This document shows positions 28,501-38,114 of a stretch of DNA of 64,000 nucleotides, one piece after another; position 1 is the first letter of the stretch; every line of letters begins with the position of its first letter. Origin of the DNA: Bacillota bacterium (GTDB lineage Bacteria; Bacillota; Sulfobacillia; JAJYWN01). Below the pieces are notes generated by a model. It was not told where the DNA came from and ran no database searches. It saw nothing but the letters and a program-made list of their open reading frames with translations. Where the stretch lies: positions 1-64,000 of the forward strand of contig JAJYWN010000013.1 in NCBI GenBank assembly GCA_021791495.1. The letters run 5' to 3'. Position numbers and translations under genes: made by a program.

Positions 28501-29700
28501 TCAAACAACACCGCTTCGGCGGTCCTCCAGCGTCAATCGGTAGACCCCCCACACCGCGACCACCGCTGCCACCGCGCCCATCCAGAAAGGCGCGGCCGAC
28601 CAATGCAGAGCCGTCCGAGCCGCCCCCGCGATGGGGATGACCAGCGCCGACGTCAGACTAGCGAAAGTGCCGATGGCCCCCCAGGCGCTCCCACGGATCT
28701 CGTCCTCCACCGCCGCCACGCGGAATGCGTCGCTGGCCACCATCGCCATCTGAAACGTGCTGCCCGCCAGAGCGTAGCCCACACCAAGCCAGATCAGGTT
28801 CCGCTGCGCGGACCAGAAGATGAAGGCCAGGGCCGTTCCACCCATACTGGCGGCCAAGGTCCGGTATGCTCCCCAACGGTTCACCGCCTGCCCCGCCAGC
28901 AGGCTGGAGCCGGCCGAGACCACACTTCCAAGGGCGAAGAACAGCGCGATCTGGGCTTTGGACAGACCCTGGGCATCACTGGCGTGCAGAGACGTGAAGG
29001 GTCCCCACATCGTCAGCGAAAGCATGACGTTGAAAGTGATCCAAATCAGAAGGACCAGACGCAGGCGGCCCTTGAAGACGGCGGCGAAGCGAAAAGGTGT
29101 GGTCCCTGACGTCGCCGGCTTGGTCTCCTTCAAGAACATGTGCCGGATGACGGCCGCGACCAGAATGAGGACGCCCGAGACCCCCATCAGCGCCTTAGTC
29201 CCGATCACAGGAATAAGGCGCGAGGCGATCAAGGGGCCCAGGATCAGGCCGATTCCCACGGAAAACTCCACGAAGCCGTAGGCACTGCCGCGCCGTTCCG
29301 GAGGCACCGACTCGCCCACGAAAGCCGAAAAGGTGGGGCTCTGCATGGCGTTTCCGGCCTGGTAAACTGCATACAGGACGGCGAAGGGGATCCAACTCGG
29401 CATGAGGGCGCATAACAGGAGCGACAGACCGTTCGCGTAGGACGAGTAGACCATCACCGGAAACCGTCCCGCCCGGTCGGCGATGCGTCCGCCCTGATAC
29501 TGCACCAGGGCCGATCCCGCCGCCCACAGGGCCGCCGCCAGACTGATCTCGAAGTCGGAGGCACCCAGGTCGCGCATGATGAGGGAGAGTACGGGCGCCC
29601 AGAGAAGGACGGAGCCGACGTTCAACCCGGTGGTGAGGCCCATGACCGGGACATTGCGGGTCGGCCAGCCGCGGAGGGGTTCTTCGACCAAACAACTCAC
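28501..29700 (-). CDS. MFS transporter
   Basis: Multi-TM; LYAVYQAGNAMQSPTFSAFVGESVPPERRGSAYGFVEFSVGIGLILGPLIAS; GTG start at 29700. Confidence 0.85.
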   Translation of the reverse strand: MSCLVEEPLRGWPTRNVPVMGLTTGLNVGSVLLWAPVLSLIMRDLGASDFEISLAAALWAAGSALVQYQGGRIADRAGRFPVMVYSSYANGLSLLLCALMPSWIPFAVLYAVYQAGNAMQSPTFSAFVGESVPPERRGSAYGFVEFSVGIGLILGPLIASRLIPVIGTKALMGVSGVLILVAAVIRHMFLKETKPATSGTTPFRFAAVFKGRLRLVLLIWITFNVMLSLTMWGPFTSLHASDAQGLSKAQIALFFALGSVVSAGSSLLAGQAVNRWGAYRTLAASMGGTALAFIFWSAQRNLIWLGVGYALAGSTFQMAMVASDAFRVAAVEDEIRGSAWGAIGTFASLTSALVIPIAGAARTALHWSAAPFWMGAVAAVVAVWGVYRLTLEDRRSGVV

Positions 29701-29738
29701 CGCTTCGTGCGAATAGTCGACGGCGTCGCCGAACGCCT

Positions 29739-29975
29739 CTATTCCCCCCGGCTGGTCGGCCTTCCTCCTTTGCCCCTGGACGGCGGCGACGACGGGGCCC
29801 GCTCCTTCCTTAGACGCTCTAGGTTCTGCTGTAGAGCCGCAAAGGCCAGGTACACAGCGGTGGCGCAGATGAAGGTCCGGCCCAGATTGCCGCGGACCAC
29901 GGCGCCGACGAGGGCCAGCGAACCGAAGCCGACCAGGAGGAAACCGATGAAGATCAGTTGTCGCGTGGAGAACAA
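29739..29975 (-). CDS. Small two-TM membrane protein
   Basis: MFSTRQLIFIGFLLVGFGSLALVGAVVRGNLGRTFICATAVYLAFAALQQNLERLRKE. Confidence 0.6.
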   Translation of the reverse strand: MFSTRQLIFIGFLLVGFGSLALVGAVVRGNLGRTFICATAVYLAFAALQQNLERLRKERAPSSPPSRGKGGRPTSRGE

Positions 29976-30021
29976 GACCCCTCACCCCGGCTTAGTATGC
30001 CCGCGCCGGGGGAGGGATCAG

Positions 30022-31209
30022 TCAGGCCCTTTCCTTCGCGAGAGTTGCCACCGACCGCAGAAGCAGCTCTATTTCTTCTTCAAGGTTGAAGAACGCGCAC
30101 GACGCCCGCACCGCTTCCAACTCGCCGACCGTCCGCCCGCAGACCTTGAAACGGTTCAGCAGCGCGTCATACTGTTCGCGGCCGCTCCACCCGGAGATGC
30201 CCCAGGTTACCAGGCCGGTTGACAGAGCGGGGTCAGCCGGCGTCTTCACGCTCACGCCTGGAATCCTCGCCAGTTCGGCCTGCAACCGCCGTGACATTCC
30301 CAGGCCCCGCTCCTCGATGTTCTCGAAGCCAAGGGTCCCGATGTAGGCGCAGGCCGCGGTCAGCCCGGCGTACAGAGCCCAGTTGCGCGTGGCGTTCTCG
30401 AAGCGCCGGGCCGAAGGGACGAACTGCAGCCGTCTGTCCGCGCGGTAGTCCACCGGTTCATTGCTGCCGGCGCCCACCACCGCCGGCACGAGTCTCTCCA
30501 GTGCCTGCCGGCGGATGACTACCCCACCGGTCCCGCCCGGAGCCAGCAGCCACTTATGCCCGTTCATTGTGTAAAAGTCACATCCGATGGCCGCCACGTT
30601 CACGGGGAACTGCCCGCAGGCCTGCGCGCCATCGATGCAGACCAGGGCTCCCGCCTGGTGGGCCAGGGCCGTCATCTCAGCCACGGGCAGACGGACACCT
30701 GTCTGGGAACTCACATGGCTGACGACTACTAGCTTGGTGCGGCCGCTTAGCTGGGCACGGAAGTTCGACAAGATTTCGTCGACGGTCGAGCCAAGGTTGA
30801 AGATGCGGCCGACTACCCCGTAGCGCTGCTGGACGTTGAGCCAGGGGACCGAGACGGCGGGGTGCTCCTGATCCGAAGTGAGCACTTCATCGCCCTTCCT
30901 CCAATCCAACCCCGCCATGACGATGTTCACTCCGTCGGTGCTGTTGGACGTCAGCGCCACCTCGTCTGGGGCCACCCCAAGGTAGGCGGCCAACGCCTGC
31001 CGCGCCGGCTCCATCAAGCCGTGCGCCGCATGATACACCTCGGGGTTCCCCGGACCCGCATCCTGCCATGCCTGGTAGGCGTCGAGAAAAGCCTGGTGGA
31101 CAGGGGAGGGGGAGGGCCCCATGGTCCCGACGTTCAGATAGACGTACGTAGCGCTGGCCGTGACCGGGATCTCGCGGCGTACCCGGGCGATCAATGACGG
31201 CTCCAACAT
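30022..31209 (-). CDS. Class V aminotransferase (cysteine desulfurase-like)
   Basis: VYLNVGTMGPSPSPVHQAFLDAYQAW, VALTSNSTDGVNIVMAGLDW, VCIDGAQACGQFPVNVAAIGCDFYTMNGHKWLLAPGGTGGVV. Confidence 0.88.
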   Translation of the reverse strand: MLEPSLIARVRREIPVTASATYVYLNVGTMGPSPSPVHQAFLDAYQAWQDAGPGNPEVYHAAHGLMEPARQALAAYLGVAPDEVALTSNSTDGVNIVMAGLDWRKGDEVLTSDQEHPAVSVPWLNVQQRYGVVGRIFNLGSTVDEILSNFRAQLSGRTKLVVVSHVSSQTGVRLPVAEMTALAHQAGALVCIDGAQACGQFPVNVAAIGCDFYTMNGHKWLLAPGGTGGVVIRRQALERLVPAVVGAGSNEPVDYRADRRLQFVPSARRFENATRNWALYAGLTAACAYIGTLGFENIEERGLGMSRRLQAELARIPGVSVKTPADPALSTGLVTWGISGWSGREQYDALLNRFKVCGRTVGELEAVRASCAFFNLEEEIELLLRSVATLAKERA

Positions 31210-31460
31210 CTGTTCCTCATCCTCCTACGGGGAACTTCTTGGCTGTATCAGCCCTCGTCACCTGCTCCCGCCACGTAGACCAGGTCCGAAAGGGATGGCG
31301 TCGGCCGCGTCGTCGTCGGCGGCAAGCGCATGACAACAGACACCCGTCGGCGACGGTCAGGATCATGGCAAGTAAGGATGAACATGTACTATGCGGGGCG
31401 GATTGTCACTTGGCCGCTGGCACACGACTCATGACAGGTGCAACCCGAAGCAAAACAGAG

Positions 31461-31490
31461 GGCCCGCAGAGCCGGAGTTCTCTGCGGGCC
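31461..31490 (-). terminator. Probable intrinsic terminator downstream of the DoxX gene
   Basis: Perfect 10-bp stem GGCCCGCAGA / TCTGCGGGCC followed on the minus strand by CTCTGTTTTG. Confidence 0.65.
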
Positions 31491-31568
31491 TAGTCCGGAA
31501 ACGGGGCGTAGTATTCGAGATAATCTCTCTAATGCCTTATCGGTCTTTCCCAGGCGACCTTTGAGCGG

Positions 31569-32078
31569 TTAGGCCGCGGTCGCTGGAGCTTTCTTCAGAA
31601 TACCTTGTACCCTTTCTTTGAGCCATGGGAGAATGACGTGGTCGAGGGCAAAAAACGTGGCGTTCGCGGACCAGAACAGGATGATCATTGACCCCGTGTA
31701 CAGGATCGGGTTCGTGCTGGTGGAACCGGCCAGCATGAAGTTCAGGTTCATGAACGCGCCCATCAGGGCCGCAAAGGTGGTGAAGATACCCAGAATGAGT
31801 GCGATACCTACAAGAGCTTCACCAAACGCGACCATGTACGAGAATATCTTGGCGTTGGGGATGGCAAACCCGTTCAAGAAGTCGGCATACCACTTCTGCA
31901 CCGCGGGGTGAGCTCCGGTAGCCTTGGCGGCCGCACCCTTCAGGAAGCCGGTGATACCCGCTGGGACTTGGTCGCCAACCCAAGCCGGGTTCTTGATCTT
32001 CTCCGAACCCGCTTCCAGCCACTGCAGCCCCATCCAGATTCGAAGAATCGTGAATGTGACGCGCCACACAATCTTCAT
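31569..32078 (-). CDS. DoxX-family membrane protein
   Basis: RIWMGLQWLEAGSEKIKNPAWV, FGEALVGIALILGIFTTFAALMGAFMNLNFMLAGS. Confidence 0.82.
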   Translation of the reverse strand: MKIVWRVTFTILRIWMGLQWLEAGSEKIKNPAWVGDQVPAGITGFLKGAAAKATGAHPAVQKWYADFLNGFAIPNAKIFSYMVAFGEALVGIALILGIFTTFAALMGAFMNLNFMLAGSTSTNPILYTGSMIILFWSANATFFALDHVILPWLKERVQGILKKAPATAA

Positions 32079-32323
32079 TATTCCGCACCTCCCTAGCTTT
32101 TCGACTCCATTATCACTTGTGCGAACAAATTCATATAGGGCCGTTAGTCAATGTAATGGGAGGGCGAGAAGTCACATCGTGGCGTGGCAAATGTCCTGGG
32201 ACAGAGTTTAGCAGGGTCTTTCTGACGGAAAGCCAGACGCGGGAAAGAGACACTCGCTAGACGCAGACAACGCGACACCGGACGGTGGTCGCCCCACGAG
32301 GGAGCGCCACCGCCAATCCAAAA

Positions 32324-32980
32324 CTATTCGGTGAGGTTCATCCTTATGGCCAAAGCCGCGGCTTGAGTGCGGTTTTCCAACTGGAGCTTGGAGAGGATGG
32401 CGCTGACATAATTGCGGACGGTTTTCTCAGAGAGGTGCAGTTCGGTGGCGATTTGGCGGTTGGTGTGGCCGTCGGCGATCAGCGCCAGGATGCGGCGCTC
32501 CTGTGGAGTCAGCGACTCCTCATTGGGCAGAGGCGACTGCAGCGCGTCCCTGAGTCGTCCCAGGACTTTCGCGGTGACGGAAGGATCCAGCGTGGCCTGG
32601 CCCTCCTGCGCGGCGTTGATGGCCTCAATCAGTTTCTCACTGCCCACCTGCTTCAGGACGTAGCCGCTGGCGCCGGCCAGGACCGCCCCGACGACTTCCT
32701 CTTCACTGGCGTAGGAAGTCAGCATGATGACCTTGGTATTCGGGAACTTAGCCCTGATCTCCCGGCACGCCGCGATACCGTCCTCGCCGGGCATGCGGAT
32801 GTCCATGACCACAACGTCCGGCTCCTGTTTCGCCACCGCCTCAACCGCCTGACGCGCGTTCCCAGCTTCTCCCACCACGCTCAAGCCCTCGGTGGAGTCG
32901 AGAATGGCTTTCAAACCCACCCGGACCACCTCGTGATCGTCGACGATCAGCACTTTGATGGGCTCGTTAGCTTGGTCCAT
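32324..32980 (-). CDS. NarL/LuxR-family response regulator
   Basis: KVLIVDDHEVVRVGLKAIL, VVMDIRMPGEDGI, LTPQERRILALIADGHTNRQIATELHLSEKTVRNYVSAIL. Confidence 0.93.
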   Translation of the reverse strand: MDQANEPIKVLIVDDHEVVRVGLKAILDSTEGLSVVGEAGNARQAVEAVAKQEPDVVVMDIRMPGEDGIAACREIRAKFPNTKVIMLTSYASEEEVVGAVLAGASGYVLKQVGSEKLIEAINAAQEGQATLDPSVTAKVLGRLRDALQSPLPNEESLTPQERRILALIADGHTNRQIATELHLSEKTVRNYVSAILSKLQLENRTQAAALAIRMNLTE

Positions 32981-34517
32981 TTTCCAACCTCCTCACCGGA
33001 ACCGTCAGAGTGACCTGTGTTCCCTTGCCGGGCGCCGATTTTACGCTCAGCTTGCCGTTCAACCTCTCCGCACGGAACAGCATGTTCGGCAACCCGTGTC
33101 CCGGCGAATCCGCCAAGGCCTGTTCGGGCTCAAAACCCTTGCCGTTATCGGCAATCGTCAAAACGACCAAATCTTCGACACGCGTCCTTACTCTTCCCTC
33201 TATTCTACTTAGCCGACTTGGGACCGGCCCAAGGTTGCGCGCGATGACTTCCACCCTTGTAGCCACCCCGTGGCGCACCGCATTGGCCACCGCCTCGCGC
33301 ACGACTTGACGGATCTGCGAGGCTTCGGAGTTGTCCACCAGAGGTAGAGTTCCCTCTACACGCAGGTTCACCGCGGTCGAGAAGGTGCGGGTCAGCTCAT
33401 GGGTCATCAGGCGCAGCTCTCCTTCGAGCGGAACGGCGTCCTGAGAAACGTTGGACGTGTCGCTCTGCAGTTCGGTGATGAAACTCCTGGCGGTAATGAT
33501 CGTGTCGTTGAGTTGCTCTTTTACTTCATCCAGAATCTCCTCGGCGCCGCGCGTGGGGCCTGCCGCCGTCAGGTGCTCCGGCATCTCCGTCCCCGAGACG
33601 CCGTTTTCGGCGCCCGCGGAAACGGCGGATGTCCCCTCCAGGCGCCGGACGGCCCGCTCCAGACTGAGGCCCGCGGCGTATAGCCGCTGAATGAGGCTGT
33701 CATGCAGGTCGCGAGCAATGCGCTCGCGTTCCAAGGCCAGCGATTCGGCCTTCTCAGCGGCTTCCAGCCGGCGGGACATTTCCAGGTCGAAGACTTCGAG
33801 AATATGCAGCGTGGCGTATGCCAACATGATGCCGGCCAGGCCGCGGATGATTTCAGGCTGGACCCCCAGAACCTCCGAGAACGTCAGCGAGTTAAGGAAG
33901 TAGGCCGGAAAGAAGGACGCCGGCGGACCGCCCACGCTTCCTACGGCATACACCGCCATACCGGCGGCAGACAGGTGGAAGTAGGATTTCAGCTGGCCCA
34001 TTCCCATGCGCTGCACCAGGGCGGCGTGGCGCAGCATGCCGACCATGGCCAGAATCGCGCCCGGCAGCCCGAAGAGGTAGCGGCTGAGCGAATTCATGTA
34101 GGTCATTTGGACCGGCAGGACGCCGACCGGCATGGCGCGCGCCGTCCCGACCGCCACGATAAGCCACGCCGCCACGGCCAGTGAGACAGCGATGCGCAGG
34201 CGCGACAGGCCTTCGTCGCTGGCGATGAGGATCTCGACGCCGAAAAGGAGCAGTGTGGCAAAGGAAGCAGCGGTCAGGAGCGTGCTGAAGATGAGGATGG
34301 CCACGGCGCTGGGGTCGGAGCTTCCCTCAAGGGCCGGCCGCATCAGGGTGAACCAGTCCGCCAGGCCATGGAGGATGCCGAAGACGCCGAGGTAGCGCAG
34401 GGATGCCGCCAGCCGGAAGGAACTGGGCGTGCGCACCCGTAAGAGAACGGAAATCCCCATGGTGAAAAAGGCCAAGGCGTATGCGAACGTGATGATATTC
34501 CGCGATTGCTCGAACAC
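32967..34517 (-). CDS. Membrane sensor histidine kinase (HisKA_3/DegS-NarX type)
   Basis: ERERIARDLHDSLIQRLYAAGLSLERAVRRL, REAVANAVRHGVATRVEV, GHGLPNMLFRAERLNGKLSVKSAPGKGTQVTLTVPV; GTG start at 34517 after GGAGGTGG. Confidence 0.9.
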   Translation of the reverse strand: MFEQSRNIITFAYALAFFTMGISVLLRVRTPSSFRLAASLRYLGVFGILHGLADWFTLMRPALEGSSDPSAVAILIFSTLLTAASFATLLLFGVEILIASDEGLSRLRIAVSLAVAAWLIVAVGTARAMPVGVLPVQMTYMNSLSRYLFGLPGAILAMVGMLRHAALVQRMGMGQLKSYFHLSAAGMAVYAVGSVGGPPASFFPAYFLNSLTFSEVLGVQPEIIRGLAGIMLAYATLHILEVFDLEMSRRLEAAEKAESLALERERIARDLHDSLIQRLYAAGLSLERAVRRLEGTSAVSAGAENGVSGTEMPEHLTAAGPTRGAEEILDEVKEQLNDTIITARSFITELQSDTSNVSQDAVPLEGELRLMTHELTRTFSTAVNLRVEGTLPLVDNSEASQIRQVVREAVANAVRHGVATRVEVIARNLGPVPSRLSRIEGRVRTRVEDLVVLTIADNGKGFEPEQALADSPGHGLPNMLFRAERLNGKLSVKSAPGKGTQVTLTVPVRRLENGPS

Positions 34518-34707
34518 TTGGGCGCCACCTCCTCTCCGGTTCGACACGGAGCCAATACTATTACTGAACCCAATTCGCCTGCAATTCAAGTCCAAGTTGT
34601 TGCCTATCGTTCACCGCGAAGTGGTGATCTGACCAAGTAGTGACACGGCCGGCCCCACAACCTCCCGGTCTGTGGCATAATAGTCCATATCGAGGAGGGA
34701 CGACCAG

Positions 34708-35787
34708 TTGCCGGAACCATTCAACCCTACATACCCGCCGCCCCGAGCGAAGTTGGACGCCAACGAGAGTCCCTACGAGATTCCCGCGGACCTGAAAGAG
34801 CGGGTTTTCCACCGCGCCCTTGGTGCCCGGTTTTCACGCTACGAGTCGAGTCTGGAGAATGAACTCACCGAGGCGGTGGCCGACTATGCCAGGGTGAGCC
34901 CGGACATGATCGTCCTGGGTAACGGGTCGGACGAGATCCTTCACCTGCTGGCTTTCGCTTACAGCGGCCCGGATAGGCCGGTGGTCGCCTTCCGCCCGTC
35001 CTTCGAGACTTACGGCGCCGCCGCGGAGTTATCGCACGCTCCCTACACCCAGGTGGAGTTGCGCCCGCCCGATTTCCCTTTAGACATGGCGGCCCTGACG
35101 GAGGCGGTGAGCCGGGGGGACGCGGTGAGCCGGGGGGGCGCGGCGAACGGCAAGGAAGCGGGACTGGTCTACCTCTGCCGCCCGAATAACCCCACCGCCA
35201 ACCTGTGTGAGGTGGATGAAGTCCGTTCCTTGGTCCGCGGCACCCGGGCCATGGTGGCGGTGGACGAAGCCTACTTCGAGTTCGCGGGTAGCACGGTCGT
35301 CCCCTTGGTAGACCGTCTGGCTCCCAACCTGTGTGTCAGCCGCACTTTCTCAAAGGCCTTCCGCCTGGCGGGCCTGCGGCTCGGTTACCTGGTGGCGCCG
35401 CCCGAGGCCGTGGAGAAGGTCCGGGCCCACAAGATGCCCTATAACCTGAACCACATGACCGTCGCCGCCGGGCTGGTCATGCTGGAGGAGGTTGGACGGC
35501 TCAAGGGGTGGGTGGCCGAAACCTTGAAGGAGCGGGAGCGCTTGGAGGCCGGGCTGGCGTCGCTGGCGCCGGCGGTGCGCCCGCTGCCGTCCACGACGAA
35601 CTTCATCCTCTTCGAACTTCCTGGGCGAGACCATAACAAGGTCTGGGAGACCTTGCGCCTGCGCGGGATCTACATCCGCCGCTACCGGGGCGAGACTCTT
35701 CTCGACGGCTACCTGCGCGTCAGCGTCGGTTCACCGACGGAGAACGATCTTTTCCTGGAGGAGCTGCGGGCGGTCCTGCAGGCCTGA
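34708..35787 (+). CDS. hisC: Histidinol-phosphate aminotransferase (HisC-like)
   Basis: KLDANESPYEIPADLKERV, LGNGSDEILHLLAFAYSGPDRPVV, SRTFSKAFRLAGLRLGYLVAPPEAVE; TTG start. Confidence 0.85.
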   Translation: MPEPFNPTYPPPRAKLDANESPYEIPADLKERVFHRALGARFSRYESSLENELTEAVADYARVSPDMIVLGNGSDEILHLLAFAYSGPDRPVVAFRPSFETYGAAAELSHAPYTQVELRPPDFPLDMAALTEAVSRGDAVSRGGAANGKEAGLVYLCRPNNPTANLCEVDEVRSLVRGTRAMVAVDEAYFEFAGSTVVPLVDRLAPNLCVSRTFSKAFRLAGLRLGYLVAPPEAVEKVRAHKMPYNLNHMTVAAGLVMLEEVGRLKGWVAETLKERERLEAGLASLAPAVRPLPSTTNFILFELPGRDHNKVWETLRLRGIYIRRYRGETLLDGYLRVSVGSPTENDLFLEELRAVLQA

Positions 35788-35921
35788 TCCCAACCCCAGA
35801 CCGGACCCGACCGCGTGCCGCATCCCAGGCGCAGAGGTACCTGGGCCCTTGGCGCCGAATTCGGTAAGCACCGCTTCGGCGGGTCACCTGAATTCCCAAG
35901 GATCCCGAGGAGGTTTCGTCG

Positions 35922-36764
35922 ATGAAGGTCTTCATCTCGGCCGACATGGAAGGCGCCACGGGTATCGTCAGCGCCAGGCACGTGGCTTCGAATGATTCAG
36001 AGTACGGGCGGATGCGCCGCCTGCTCACCGGCGACGTCAACGCCGCCGTGGAGGGGGCCGTCGAGGCCGGCGCCACGGAAGTGCTGGTAAACGACAGCCA
36101 CGGCGCCATGATCAACATCCTCATCGAGGACCTTCACCCGAAGGCCCGCCTCATCAGCGGCAGTAACAAACAGCTCTGCCAGATGGAGGGGATCGACGGT
36201 GACGGCTTCGGCGCCGCCTTCTTCGTGGCCTACCACGCGCGCGAAGGCACCGACGACGCCATCTTGAACCATACACTCCTGGGCCGCATCGTCCACGAGA
36301 TCACCTGCAACGGCACCCCCTACGGCGAAACGGGTTTGAACGCGGGGCTGGCCGGGCACTTCGGCGTGCCTGTCGCGCTGGTTACCGGCGATGACAAGGT
36401 CACCGCCGAGGCGAAGAGACTCCTCGGTCCGATCGAGACCGCGGCCGTCAAGGAAGCCATCGACCGGTTGGTGGGCAATTGCCTGCCACCCGCCCGCACC
36501 CGCGACCTGATCCGCGAAGCCGCCGCGCGCGCCGTCCGCCGCGCCAAGGCCGGCGAGATCACGCCGCACCGCGTCGCCGGTCCCGTCACCTTCCGCGTCA
36601 CCTTCAAGTCCACCGCCGGTACCACCTTGCCGACCCTGTTCCCCGAGGTCCGGAAGGTGGACAGCAAGACCATCGAAGTCTCCGGCCCCGACTACCTCCA
36701 GGCGTTCCGCCTGCTGTGGGGCGCGCTGCTACTGGGTCGCGCCGGTTTCGAGGGGGCCATCTAG
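35922..36764 (+). CDS. dppA: M55-family D-aminopeptidase (DppA-like)
   Basis: MKVFISADMEGATGIVSARHV, EVLVNDSHGAMINILIEDLHPKARLISG, FFVAYHAREGT. Confidence 0.88.
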   Translation: MKVFISADMEGATGIVSARHVASNDSEYGRMRRLLTGDVNAAVEGAVEAGATEVLVNDSHGAMINILIEDLHPKARLISGSNKQLCQMEGIDGDGFGAAFFVAYHAREGTDDAILNHTLLGRIVHEITCNGTPYGETGLNAGLAGHFGVPVALVTGDDKVTAEAKRLLGPIETAAVKEAIDRLVGNCLPPARTRDLIREAAARAVRRAKAGEITPHRVAGPVTFRVTFKSTAGTTLPTLFPEVRKVDSKTIEVSGPDYLQAFRLLWGALLLGRAGFEGAI

Positions 36765-36767
36765 CTG

Positions 36768-37559
36768 ATGACCTTGGCCAGTTCGGGCGTGAGGGGCGGG
36801 GGGGCGCCGGGATCAGCCGCGGGGCGCCCCGCCACCGCACCCGCGACGGTAGCCGCGGCGGCACCCGCCGCCCGCGGCATGCTGGGGAAGTGCAAATACT
36901 TCTTGTTCGATCTGGATGGCACGCTGGTCGACACTACACCCCTCATTATCGCCAGCTTCAAACACACCATGAAGACCACGCTTGGGCTGGACCTCACGGA
37001 CGAGCAGATCAAGGCGCGGTTGGGCGAGCCCTTGTCGCTGACCATGGAGTTCTACTGCCGCGAGCGCCGCGACGAGATGGTCGAATGCTACCGCGAGTTT
37101 AACATCACCCATCATGATGAACTGGCGAAACCGTTTCCCAAGGTCCGGGAAACGGTGGCGGCGCTGAAGGAACGCGGCTGCCACCTGGCAGTGGTGTCGT
37201 CGAAGGTCCTCTCCACGGTGTCCAAGGGCCTGGCCCTGGTCGGTATCCAGGACTTCTTCGAGGCCGTGGTGACGATGGAAGACACCGAAGAGCATAAGCC
37301 GAACCCCGCCCCCCTCCTTGAGGCCATGCGCCGCATCGATGCCGCCCCGGCGGTCACGGCTATGGTGGGCGACAGCCCTTACGACCTGCAGGCGGCGCAC
37401 AACGCGGGTGTGCTGTCGGTCGGGGTGGGGTGGAGCCAGTACAGCCGTGCGGAGCTGGAGCGTTACCAGCCCGATTTCATCGCGGCGAGCATGACGGACC
37501 TGCTGCCCTTGGCCATTGCGGCTCTGATGCCCGAATTGCCGAGGAAACCTGCAGACTAG
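36768..37559 (+). CDS. HAD-superfamily hydrolase (PpaX/phosphoglycolate phosphatase-like)
   Basis: YFLFDLDGTLVDTTPLIIASFKHT, LAVVSSKVLSTVSKGL, AMVGDSPYDLQAAHNAGVLSVGVGWSQ. Confidence 0.85.
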   Translation: MTLASSGVRGGGAPGSAAGRPATAPATVAAAAPAARGMLGKCKYFLFDLDGTLVDTTPLIIASFKHTMKTTLGLDLTDEQIKARLGEPLSLTMEFYCRERRDEMVECYREFNITHHDELAKPFPKVRETVAALKERGCHLAVVSSKVLSTVSKGLALVGIQDFFEAVVTMEDTEEHKPNPAPLLEAMRRIDAAPAVTAMVGDSPYDLQAAHNAGVLSVGVGWSQYSRAELERYQPDFIAASMTDLLPLAIAALMPELPRKPAD

Positions 37560-37873
37560 CTGGGAATGGCCAGGACCGATCACCCTGATTCGGTATCGTA
37601 TCTGGCCCGCAAACTCGAGACTGCATTCTTTCTGGAAGTTGCAGGAAGAATGTGGGAAGCCAGACAAGGCACCTAAGATCACTGTTGTCCATCCCTATTC
37701 CGCCGGCAGGTCCATACTATGGGATAGTGGGATGCCTCAACGTAGACACGGAGTTTCCAACTCATTGGTCCAAGCTTGGTGAACCCACGATAAGGAGTCT
37801 CCTGGAGAAGCACACGCCATCTATCGGCCAGCTTATGGATAGAGCGGGTGTGCGGAGAAGGGTGGAGTGACCG

Positions 37874-38050
37874 ATGGCCGTGGTTACACACGACAGCCGT
37901 CAGACCATCGTCGAGGATGAAGACTACCGGGTGGCCAGAAAAGGCGAGAAGGAACTCGAAGAACTGTGGGCCAGACGGTTCGACGAAGCGCGCAGGAAGT
38001 ACAATTTTCGCGTTGCCTTCAAGCCACTGTTCCCAGAGAAAAGGCGGTAA
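37874..38050 (+). CDS. Small charged hypothetical protein (58 aa)
   Basis: ATG at 37874 after GGTGGAGTGA; MAVVTHDSRQTIVEDEDYRVARKGEKELEELWARRFDEARRKYNFRVAFKPLFPEKRR; below the ORF-track length cutoff. Confidence 0.45.
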   Translation: MAVVTHDSRQTIVEDEDYRVARKGEKELEELWARRFDEARRKYNFRVAFKPLFPEKRR

Positions 38051-38114
38051 TTGGGCTGTTTCCGAGTGCCGGCTCGCTTAGGGCTGGCCGTCCTTTCGCG
38101 GGAACAATACCGGC

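Noticed and set aside
28505-28530. ACCGC-TTCG-GCGGT hairpin at the MFS 3' end as a terminator
   Set aside because: Only a 5-bp stem overlapping the stop codon with a weak U-tract; insufficient to call
35800-35920. Possible T-box or riboswitch upstream of dppA
   Set aside because: Only short imperfect pairings (CCGC-TTCG-GCGG); no T-box or other conserved riboswitch sequence found
37652-37870. 72-aa ORF just upstream of the 58-aa ORF, possibly a two-gene toxin-antitoxin cassette
   Set aside because: No recognisable family in either protein; several frames look partly coding, so it may be a gene remnant
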